From the NCBI RefSeq assembly GCF_000224145.3, contig NC_020172.2, positions 4,493,961-4,557,960 of the forward strand: a DNA stretch of 64,000 bases. Direction: 5' to 3'. The first letter of the stretch is position 1, and each line of letters starts with the position of its first letter. The notes under the pieces were generated by a model, which searched no databases, was not told the origin of the DNA, and saw nothing but the letters and a program-made list of their open reading frames with translations. This DNA is from Ciona intestinalis. Taxonomy: Eukaryota; Chordata; Ascidiacea; Phlebobranchia; Cionidae. Positions 1-10,567 of the stretch are shown here, piece by piece. A program made the position numbers and the translations under genes.

Positions 1-195
1 ACGGAGGGGTTTTCTATAGATTTAAAAATCCTTCAACACAGTATATGGGAGAAGAGAATGGAATTGGTGGCTGGTGGGGAGGGTAATTAAAAAGAGTGGG
101 TAAAAAGGTTTTTATCTTTTTTCTCTTACACAGAGAAACGGGCGCAGTTGCCACCGATGGCGAAATACGGAGTTTTGACTGCTGTGTTTGTAATG

Positions 196-386
196 TATGG
201 TAGGGTGGGGAAAGATGGGACAACTTTTCATTCTATTTTCTCGTCACATTATAGTGAACAAAGAACATTCAAAGAATTATTAAACCGTATCCCCACGACT
301 CCTATAGACCGTTGGTAATAGTTTAAAACACGATCAGGATACTTTGGATATTATGTGCTAAGTGTCCCGCCTTTCCCCACTATATA
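196..386 (-). mobile_element. MITE family A, full-length copy
   Basis: Representative of the commonest repeat in this window. A unit of about 195 bp starts near TAGTAGGGTGGGGGAAGATG and ends with the reverse complement, giving terminal inverted repeats of about 30 bp. The core carries recurring blocks (GATCGTGTTTTAAACAATTA, GAATGTTCTTTGTTTACTAC, CAAATGGGACGAGAAAATAG). It has no coding capacity and is flanked by TA, so it is probably a non-autonomous Tc1/mariner-like or similar MITE; the superfamily is inference. This copy is inverted relative to that core. Plus orientation in later entries means the core reads as written here. Confidence 0.85.
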
Positions 387-1482
387 AATTAAGTCGATGT
401 ATTATAGATAATATTATGTTACAAATATGCAAATTAAGTAGGCTTGTTCCGGTTTCGGCTTTCTGTGATGAAGTAAACGTTATAATCGTTGTGTGGCGAT
501 AAGGTATTACATACAAACAAAGAGAATCATTTGCGTCACATGTGTTCGTGCGTCTTACATGGGGAATTTGTGTAGCGAGTTCCAATGTTTGTGAATCACA
601 CGCGAAGCAAATATGTAACTCAACTATTGGTGCACTGGATTGAAACCCGGCTATGTATTGAAACCAACGCGATTCGATCAAGGGTCAGAGCTTGCCCGAC
701 GCCGAGGGAGAGGGTTGAGAGGATACGGGATAAAGAAAGAAACAAAGAATTACCCTCAATTGAAAGGAGGTGGATGAAAGACGATAATAATACGCCAGGA
801 CTTGTCGAACGTCCCTGGCGGAAAACGGGCGGCGGTAAAAAAGCTGTATTGATCCGGTGGGCCCGCGGGGTATGGTCTCATTTTACTTTGCTTCTCTAGG
901 GGCTTGAAGGGTAGGCAAGGACGCCCGTTTTGTGAGTGTGTGTGCTACCCGTGGGTGCTTGGCTGTGCGCGCCCGCGTTTACCGCTCGCTGAGAGCCTCC
1001 TGGGTCCGTTAATAGCGGAGTTGACGACTGAAAGCCCAGGGAGGGTAATAAGATGATGGATGTTAACGGCGTTTCAATGGGGCAATTTGCCCAACCATTG
1101 GGCAATAAAAAGCAACATCGAATCGAACAAAAGACGCGTTTGTGTTGTTGACTACAGGGTGGAATAATTTTCAATGTAAAGTTTAGGACAATTTTCTGCT
1201 AATCGTCGTTTTAATGGCACAGGACTGCATGCGCGTGTGAAAGAGGGCCATGAATAGCAACTTGCTGTGACCTAATATGAGAATCGGGACACTAGAACTC
1301 GTATCTACTCGCGAAATCCGTATTAAGCGGGATGTGACACTGAGTCATTTGTATCTGGGTAATCCCGTTCAACTTTCACATACTGCGTAGATTCTGTCCA
1401 GCGCTCTCATGACGTGCGTTGGTACGCGTCCAGTTTGCGTGTAAGCGGCAGCCGAATGCAATAAATCATGTATGACAAATAT
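387..1482. other. No recognised gene
   Basis: The open frames here (for example 585-899 plus, 896-1174 minus) show no domain, no splice structure and no codon periodicity that I can recognise. Base composition is richer in G+C and CpG than the region to the right. Confidence 0.5.
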
Positions 1483-1674
1483 AACTGTGGGCAAGATGGG
1501 ACACCTTTAGCACATAATATCAAACTACATCATGATCGTGTTTTAAACAACTAACAACCCTTTTTAGGAGTTGTCAGAAAACGGTTTTATAATTCTATAA
1601 ATGTTCTTTGTTTACTATCAAATAGACTAGAACACAGAATGAAAAAAGTGTCCCATCTTCCCCTATCCTAGTAT
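1483..1674 (+). mobile_element. MITE family A copy
   Basis: Both termini are present (left GTGGGCAAGATGGGACACC, right GTCCCATCTTCCCC). The copy is diverged at the left end. Confidence 0.8.
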
Positions 1675-2130
1675 ATATACTACTTTCTGAACGGACACAG
1701 CGTCTCTCGGAGCACCCAAAGCGTCACCGGATGCAAGCAACCCGAAACTTGGTTTGCGTGTACGTAAGCATTAGGTGCGTGTGCTGACCAAAGCGAGCGG
1801 AAAGACAGCGCACACACGCCGTGCAAGAACCAGGGTTGACACGCGGTTCCGAAAACAGGGTGACTACTGCTCGGGCTAACGATAGGAGCAGTTCTTGGCT
1901 GATTTTAACGTAAACGTGCTGGCCCAACGTGTGTTGCAGTTTCCTGTGTCATAGTGACAGCCGGTAACTGCATCAGCTGATGGGTGATTAAATATTTTAC
2001 TTTGAAAATCTCCACAACTAGTTCTAAAAACAATCACAATTTAAATGTAGTCACAATTGTCAACAGCATAAAAGTAGAATAGAATACAAACAAAACTAAG
2101 TTTTCATACACGAAAAAAACACAAGGTCCA

Positions 2131-2211
2131 CTCATTGAACTTTCTTTGTCTACTACCAAATGGGACGAGAAAATCAAATAAAAAGGTGTCCAACTTCCCC
2201 CACCCTACTAT
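2131..2211 (+). mobile_element. MITE family A, 3' fragment
   Basis: Only the right half is present: the CAAATGGGACGAGAAAAT block and a right terminus ending CACCCTACTATA. The 5' half is missing. Confidence 0.75.
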
Positions 2212-5200
2212 ATTACTTAGTTAACAGCTTGAAGGCAGAATACAAACAAAAATGAAGTGTCCATGGTAGGAACAAAACACCAGATCGATCTAGACGAACA
2301 TATTAACATTTTTCTTGGAAATTATTGTGCTTTGTTTAAACCAGGGAAAGCGAGGTGGCCGTTGGTTTGTGGAACAAATGCATTAACCTTCATTATGAAA
2401 AGTGAGAACTTGTGACCGTCTTACACTTAACGTGTATTTTAACAATTCCTAAAGTGGCTTAGAGCAAAAACCGCTTACAACGACTTTTACCACGACTAAC
2501 TGCGAAAAAAACGTTTCCCTAATTGTCTTTCCGTGTTATATAAACGAATAAATGTTAATTAAGTCTTCATTCGTGAGTAATTAACACTTTACTGTTAAAC
2601 AAAGTGTTGAGTTACTTAATGAGAGTACAACATGTAAGAGTTAAGAAAAAGGCTTTGCTGATGCACAGTATTGTATGCAAATTCAACATACGGTTAACCG
2701 ACGTATCGGATATGAAAACGATCTCGAATTAGTATCTGTTAAACTGACACGAAAGGCTGTGCCCGTACTTAAAAAGGAAACGAAGTTTCGCGCTAGTTTG
2801 CGCAATGTCCTTAAGTGACGTATAGGGGAACCATGACGCTTTTGGACGACAAATATAACGTAATTACACTTTGCATAAGGGGGGTTGGTACACTGTATTT
2901 GGTAATGACGCTTTTATCGAAACCACGTAGACATTGACACACTCGCTAGACTAAATACAGACACAGAACTAGCGAATGTAATAACGTCGATATTCCACCC
3001 CATGTTTACCAGCATAAACGAGGACCGCGGACCAGCCTGGAGCTATAACCAAACCCAAAATCTAAGCTTTTGTGGCATGAGATGCCAAGACCACACCGCG
3101 CTACGTTCCCGTGGGGCTAAAACTTCTTTTGACGAATTAGAGAAAAGCTAAGTTTTCTAAAGGAACCCGTTTTAATACAGAGTACCATCCAAGGGGCAAT
3201 ACTGTCGAATAATGAAGGTACTATAATATAGCCGAATTCAAAAATGCCTGTTTGAATAAGTGGCACACAGTTTAGGACTGTTTATTGAGCATAAGTTGGA
3301 CAGTAGGCCGTTTCGATCCGGACCAACGGGCTTGAGCACTCAACAGGATTCTTTTATAACATGGTATAGTGGATTTCGACCCCCTCCCCTGGTTCGTGGG
3401 TGTTCTTGCGCGAGGTTATGAACACAAGAAACCACGCGCGCATTGTGTGTGGTTATTCAAACACCCAGGCATAGGGACGATGGTTCGGTAATTAAAGGGG
3501 GACTTTAACAGCTATATTGCTGAGTTGCACAATGATTCAAATTTATAAAACGGGGAAACTTGGACAGGGGATAACAAATGGTAACTTTAGAAATCTTTTT
3601 TTTTTCTTTTTTAGGGGAAATTTAAAGAATGACTTTTTTATGTTTTTTTTTTGAATTAAGTGAATTCAAAGGCCTAATCTCCTTGACAATTTACTCAAAT
3701 ACGCTCTGTAGATCTCGGTACACGGGAAAATCCGTTCGGTTTCTTAAAACGAAATACTTGATATTCCCACTGGTTCGCTATACCGGCGGTTCTATGTTAC
3801 TGATGATGCGCAAATAGCATTATTAATAGAAGAGTTGGACAGTGTAAAATATTGTTCTGTGAGAGCAGGATATGCGACACACCGGTATATCCTCACCCGT
3901 GTTGTTGTTCCAAGCGCATAGACAAAACAAACCATTGGTGGTTGCAAGCTTAGTGTAAACACGCCACACAGGCATCGGCTCTAGGTTAAGATCAGATCAC
4001 TTCCGTTTCTTAAGCTGTGACTTAAGACGCGTCGATTTTACTGCCATTACATTATACAACAAACAACGACGTTTAAAGCAAAACAACCAGACGCGTTTAC
4101 GAAATAAAAAAACAAAACAACATTTTACAAGTAAAGAAATTACTACCTAATACTACATGGGAACTACCCCTTGTGTCTCATGGCACTTTGCTGCGAGAAA
4201 ATTACAGGATACAATGCGGGTTATAGGTTTTCAGGTGGTTTTATTATAGTAGTTAATTAATGCATTATCTAAACAAACGTCGGGGCTTTGTATTTTATAT
4301 TTCCTTGGCTATCAGTAGCTCATATAAACCGCTTAGCTACGCGGGTTATATGGGAAGAAATGAGTGATCCTTTGTCTTCACAATGACCCTTGGAAAGGGT
4401 CTACGCTGGGTGGAAAAAGGCGGTAAACATAAGCCCACTATTCAATGGCGTCATCCCGCACCGGGGTGCTATACCCGCTGTGCTATTCATGGGCGTTCTA
4501 TTGTTGGGAGATGCGTGGAAACAAGGAAACAATGCTCACAGCCGACCCTTATGTACCCTCGATTCGGGCCCGTTTCTTAAAGCCGGTTTTATGTGTGCGT
4601 TGCCGGGCAGTTGGTCTACCCAATTGAAATAAAAAGGTTGGTTAAGCGTTAAAAAGCGACGAAACGCGGTTTTAAATGCAATTTTAATGGGGGTTTGAAT
4701 ATGACTGTCATTGATACACATAGAAGTATTGTTATATTCACATATATGCAAAACTAATTTGCGCACGTTGTAACGCGTGGTTTCCAGGAAGTGATAACAC
4801 CCCTATCATAGCACCAAATCGATTGGAAATGTTTAAGAATATAAACACGTATCCGGAGCTTAGGCCCTGTATTGTACTTTACTAGTTAAACGAAGTTTTT
4901 TCACACGAATAGCCTGCTGTACCCACCATGCGCGATTTAAATAAGACATTTTGACCACCTACGGTTTGGTAATGTATGGGTGTTTCGGTCTATTTTAATT
5001 ATACCTGACTTAAGAACGATTGGGCCGACTCTCTAGTCTACAGTGTGCAGATGTGCAGGGTTAAACAGTATCGGGTGGATGATAAGTTTTGTGTACATAA
5101 CGAAGATAAATAGCATCGGTCGTCTATGTACGCTGTGTGGGTGATACAAAAGCGTCAACTTTGCATATCAACTGTAGCTTACACTACTGACCTTTTCCGC

Positions 5201-6540
5201 TCTGTCCGGGTTAATAATTTATACCTTTTAAGTTTTCATGCCCCACTCCCAAACCCATTTTATCGCCTAGCAGCCAAACAAAGAACAGCTTAGAGACCGT
5301 TCGGGCCATCGCGGGGCAGTGATAATTTTACCGAGGGGTAATGTGCGAACAGCGCTTTACAGCGTTGCTAATTACTTTCGCGGTGCCCGGCGGCGGGGTG
5401 ACGACCCATTTCTGACATCATAAAAGACGTTGGTAACGATCGCCATATGCGCGCATACCCATTCATGCCGAGTAATTAGCGGGGATAATGGAAAAGCGGG
5501 TGGGACTCTTAAGCTTTCATTTGCGAGGAAAATTGAATGTGGAGTAATTAACTACATGGAAGTGTGGCGGTTCAAAGAGCCATTATTACTATTGAAATTT
5601 TAACACATACAGTTTAAATAATAACCCCACCTACAGGAAGGTGGTAAAAGCAGAATTGTAAATTCCACACATTGAACCACACCATTCAATGGGACAAAGT
5701 TATTTTTACTTTTAACCGTTACAAAACCACTTCTTACAATGCTATTTCAGAAGCCTGACATTTTTAATCAGGTTTTATCAAAAATGAAATAGTCTAATGT
5801 ATGATAATCCGATTATTTAATCTATTGTGGTAATTGGTAAAGCTTTGAAAATCCCAAAAGAATTTAACTTGCTAACCAACAAACCGATACACATTATTCC
5901 AAAATTACATTCCAATTAAATTTATGCATACTATACAGCAGTTTGTTTTAAATAGCAGAAAAAAACAAACAATTTTCAGCATTACTGAGCTACAATATGC
6001 CTGGTAGCAGAAGTAACAAAATATTCCTCAATAATGAGCATAGTATGCTGTAAAAATAAGGTAGCTGAGTATGAATACACATCTAAACTCTATACAAATG
6101 CATTGGGGTGATGGCATTGTGGGGATATGCTTTATACAAAGCCACCATACATCCTGGTGTAATGCTTTGTTTTCGAGGATGAATTCGTTTTAAATAGAAC
6201 AATGGACTTCAATGATTCACAACTGCTGACTGCATCCCATAGCCATAGGCGCCTAACATGGGTATGCAAAGTATGCGTATTAGCGTATATACCCTTAAAA
6301 AAAGAATACCCAGTATAAATGCATAAACAATTTAATATCCTATCTTACAAACATGTCTTAAAATAAACACTGCAGTGGTGATAGTGCAATGATCAGTCAT
6401 TCCAAATAAAAGCTAATAATGTGACAAGAAAGAATGTTAACGCTTTCGCCGGCTTAAACTTTTATCTTTTAAACCTTATGCGTACCTTGACTTTTTAAAA
6501 GTTAGCCACTTATGCACACAGCAATATTAATTCCCCATAC
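2212..6540. other. Long stretch without recognised gene
   Basis: I searched both strands for continuation exons of the BTB gene (whose downstream direction is toward lower coordinates) and for zinc-finger or Kelch motifs, and found none. Open frames at 3629-3817 and 4383-4766 look like chance. A short block near 6000-6048 (CCTGGTAGCAGAAGTAACA...) recurs near 60759, so it is a dispersed repeat and not an exon. Confidence 0.45.
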
Positions 6541-7760
6541 CTGCATCACTGTGCTTTGGCTAAGACAAAGTTGAGATGTGTAGACAAAGTCCATCACTTT
6601 TGCAAAGCCCACGCTATTTACTATCATAGGTATATCTATTATGCCGACTTGCTTTTCCTTTGATGGCTTGCAGAATAAGTCTCTAAAAAACAAAAACAAA
6701 GTCAATAAAACAAGAGATACATTTACAAACTTCGAAATTTTTCCATTATTATTAAATTTAGTAGAAATAAATATGCTGACTTATCCATATTCAAGTGAAC
6801 ACAAACATTTACCTACAGTACGAAAACTACAGTACCTTTTCATACTTTGTTATACATCAACTATATAGTGGGGTGGGAGGAGATGGGACACCTTTGGAAC
6901 ATAATATCCAAATAGGCTCATCGTGTTTTAAACAATTAACAACGATCAATGGGAGCCGTAAGGATACGGTTTTATAATTATTTGAATGTTCTCTGTTTAC
7001 TATCAATTAGGACGAGAAAATAGAATGAAAAGGTGTCCCATCTTCCCCCACCCTACAATATAAATGATAATGAATCATTAAAAATACAAATATATTGTAA
7101 TAACAAAAAATGCAATACTAAATTATAAGAAAAAGCGATTATTAGTGTATAATTATAATAAGTGCTTTTCCAATTACAAACGCTTTTCCATGTAATTATA
7201 AGTGTTTTCTTTGTACCTGAAATAGCCCATTGCTGAAGCCAATACATTTACATGAGCTTTAAAGAGGTGTCCTTGTACTCTTACCGTGACATCACAGAGT
7301 ATGCCCTGAAATGTAAAGTTTTTAAATAATCCACACAATATATATACATAGAAAGAATTTTTTTTAATTCCAAATCACATTTAAAAAAATTCGACACATA
7401 CATAACAAAGCTGGTACAGCAGCCCAATGCGAATATATCCAATCTATTTTGTAAGGGTGAGGTCCTACATTGAGGCATGCCATGGGACCTGGGATTTGGC
7501 TCCTATACCAAATTATAATATATAAATATTTACAGTTATAGAATATGCAGAAATATTTTAACAGCGAAAAATGTTTTAAAAAGGTCTTACAATTTAGAAA
7601 TTTGGCTTTAAAACTTCTAATACAAAAAAATGTGAAAACAGCTTTTTATAATTGATACCTTTAGTCTTTGTTCATTAAGTCCTGACAGCAGTGATGATGG
7701 GTGTTCAACAGACTCGCACACATACATGCGAGTTGCCATGGATGTGTCGCTGCCGTTCAT
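6541..7760 (-). CDS. BTB/POZ-domain protein, 5' exons only
   Basis: Three exons join in frame on the minus strand: 7659-7760 (start ATG at 7760, 34 codons), 7217-7305, and 6541-6682. The joined 111 residues begin with a short leader and then run into a BTB/POZ fold. Motifs are CDVTVRVQGHLFKAH, NVLASAMGYFRDLF, VGIIDIP and FAKVMDFVYTSQL, matching the usual order of BTB strands and helices. Each junction has GT and AG ends (phases 2 and 0). BTB domains dimerise and recruit cullin-3 or corepressors; the C-terminal partner domain (zinc fingers, BACK-Kelch or other) would tell which, and it is not visible here. A MITE sits in the second intron. The gene continues downstream of 6541, possibly beyond the left edge of the window. 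The BTB call is firm; the subfamily is open. Confidence 0.85.
6864..7061 (+). mobile_element. MITE family A copy in BTB gene intron
   Basis: Full-length copy with both termini, lying between BTB exons 7217-7305 and 6541-6682. Confidence 0.85.
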
Positions 7761-9287
7761 AATGAGAGGCTTTAAAAACTTCACGTAATTTAAAAGTGCA
7801 TTTTCGTTTTATATTCTTAATGTGTTTCACACTTTTTTCTTAATCTGCAATATCTGTAGATAAAACCGCATATGTTTAAGAAAATGGGAATTAACTGTAC
7901 AGGTTAAGGTATGGTAAAAACTCAATGCAGGTACCCCAGAGACGTAACAGAATTTATCCCAATTTAAATTGGCAGTTTGTAATGCTATGGCTTTCACCCA
8001 AAGGGGATGAATGGCAGGTTGTAACAGTGGTTTAGGACCACCAAAATGGCTGATACTTTACAGCTGTAAGGGTTAGATAAGGGTACAACCTCCTAATCAT
8101 ACTCATAGGGGTGTGGTAAAGTAACCACCAATTTAAAAATAAAATACTGGTTAAGATTTTTTGGGTGCTGGAATAAATCCTATAAAAATATTTATTTACG
8201 CTTTTTATATAGAATAATGTAAGCTGTCTAGTTTGTTAACTTTATAACAATAATTCGAGCAATTTTTTCCAACAAATACTTTGAATTTAAAGTAAACTCT
8301 GATGTGATGTTGCGCCAATAAGCAAAGTACTCATACCGCCGTTTTGTACAATAATACTAAATAAAATTTGCCACAGCAGATATAACAACCCTTACAAATC
8401 ACTACATTATTCTTTAGTTGCCACACAACAGTGTAATGACCGATCTGATACGACCCTGACACTCTTCATAAACTGGACCAGCTAACAGCTGCTATCAGTA
8501 TTCAGGAACTGGGACAACTACGAACTCAAACAAAATACAGAAACACAATAAACTTGGTTTCCCGACATGCTCGGTTGATCAACGGTCTGTTTCGTAAATT
8601 ATTCGTCCCCGTTTGCAGCTTGCGAAAGATTTTGCAATAAAGCCAAATTAGTATTATGTTTTTGTTGTTTTTACATTTTAAATTGAATATTTTTGTAAAG
8701 CGAAATATGTGAGCAAATTTAGAATATCATTACATTAAAAAGTTATACAAGTTATACACGGTCATTTTATAAACATCATTTTGTACTGCTTATGTAAACT
8801 CGCAGTGAAACCAAACACGATTTTGAGTATTTTAACCCAGAATAAGCCTATACATATTAATTTCGTTGCTTTAAATTAAAACTTATTTCGCGTAGCTGTC
8901 TTTGATTACCGTCTTTTTTGTGTTTTTTTGCGACGGCAATCCATACCGTTAAGTCTATATGGGAAAATACAAATTTTTTAGTCCTCTTGATCATAATTTG
9001 TTTCCATTTGAGTAAATTCTACTGTCATTTTGCTGGATGACTTGTAGGGATAACAATAAATATTAAACACACTCAAAATATATTGAACCTTTAAAAGTAC
9101 GCCTTGAAAAATCAATTATTCTTTCATATATAACGGTTTTGTCATAAATGCATCTCTGCCAATATGCTGCACTATATTCATATACGCGTTTGCTCACGGC
9201 TACTCGCCTTAGGCTGGTAATAGCTCCCATACGTTACGTGCCATGTTGTATCAAATAAAGATCTGTATTTAGCTGAACTCTATATAT
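7761..9287. other. Upstream region of BTB gene, no other gene seen
   Basis: AT-rich sequence with no convincing open frame or RNA gene. It presumably includes the 5' UTR and promoter of the minus-strand BTB gene. A short repeat element related to ones near 35050, 38820 and 62410 (CATGG(G)ACCTGGGATTTGGC type) lies at about 7460-7505. Confidence 0.4.
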
Positions 9288-9482
9288 ATAGTAGGATGGG
9301 GAAGATAGGACACCTTTATCACGCAATATTTAAATATTCTGATCGTGTTTTTAACAATTAACAACAATCCATGGAAGTCGTGAGGATACGGTTTAATAAT
9401 TCTTTGAATGTTCTTTGTTTACTACCAAATGGGACGAGTAAATAGAATGAAAAGGTGTCCCATCTTCCCCCATCCTACTATA
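9288..9482 (+). mobile_element. MITE family A copy, near-consensus
   Basis: One of the best-preserved copies. The left end TAGTAGGATGGGGAAGAT and right end CCCATCTTCCCCCATCCTAC pair over about 30 bp, flanked by TATA on both sides. Confidence 0.88.
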
Positions 9483-9599
9483 CCTTATAAAAAGGATTAT
9501 GAAACTTGGATTGAAAAACACAGTAAAATAATGAAACTTTTTTGACTAGAAAGCCGCTCTAAACTTTTTTATGTCGTAACAAAGCCAATGACGGTACAA

Positions 9600-9945
9600 C
9601 CTAATACACATTTCTTCACTACCTACCCCCCTGGTACCGAGTAAAATCATTACATTTTTACACTACCTACCCCCTGAAAACAAGTAAAACCATTACATTT
9701 TTACACTACCTACCCCCTGATACAGAGTAAAATCATTACATTTTTACACTACCTACCCCCTGAAAACAAGTAAAACCATTACATTTTTACACTACCTACC
9801 CCCCTGAAAACAAGTAAAACCATTACATTTTTACACTGCCTATCCCCAGCTGATACCGAGTAGAATCATTACATTTCTACACTGCCTACCCCACTGATAC
9901 CGAGGAAAATCTTTACATTTTTACACTGCCTACACCCCATTTTTT
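9600..9945. repeat. Minisatellite, about 43-bp unit, ~8 copies
   Basis: Tandem units each contain CATTACATTTTTACACTACC, then TACCCCCTG, then AAAACAAGTAAAAC or ATACCGAGTAAAAT. Two alternating unit types (GAAAACAAGTAAAAC and GATACAGAGTAAAAT) suggest higher-order amplification. Units decay toward the right end, where ACTACC becomes ACTGCC. Confidence 0.9.
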
Positions 9946-10017
9946 TGTCTTTTTTGTCCACGTTTTTTCTATGTTTCGGCCATGTTTTGTTCATGTTTAT
10001 CTGTTAGTTTAATACAG

Positions 10018-10209
10018 TATAGTGGGGGAAGACGGGACACCTTTAGCACATAATATCTAAATATCCTGATTGTGTTTTAAACAACTAACAGCGGTCTATG
10101 GGAGTTGTGCGGATATGGTTTTATAATTCTTTGAATGTTCTTTGTTTACTACCAAATGGGACAAGAAAATAGGATGAAAAGGAGTCCCATATTCCCCCAC
10201 CCTCCTATA
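10018..10209 (+). mobile_element. MITE family A copy
   Basis: Full-length copy about 360 bp upstream of the secreted-protein gene start at 10568. It is close enough to contribute to that gene's promoter region (inference). Confidence 0.85.
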
Positions 10210-10567
10210 TATTTTTTGTCCGTTACCTATTTATGTCCGTTTAGAAGCATATTTAGATTTTTTATAACGATATTTCCCAGTCATTAGAGTTCTGTTCTCT
10301 TATTACGTGAGACAGTGTGTCAATGCGACGTTACCGAATGGTAATTCTTTATAAAAGTTTGCAGTACTATTCCATTCACGTTTGCCAAGCGTTGCATGTG
10401 ACATCGTGTCACGACCAGAAAAAAACGAAACTTTAAACGTTTCGCAGTACAAGTTTTGCTTCATTTCTGGTCACAACTTTATGAAAATACATCCTAATTG
10501 AACCAAATATTTAAGCAAGTGTTGTTACTAACAGGTAACAGTCAATACTAATAAGCAGCAAGGCAGC

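Noticed and set aside
6000..6048. Candidate fourth exon of the BTB gene (HTMLIIEEYFV...)
   Set aside because: It has a good acceptor but runs into a stop, does not resemble the BTB continuation, and the same DNA recurs near 60759 as a dispersed repeat.
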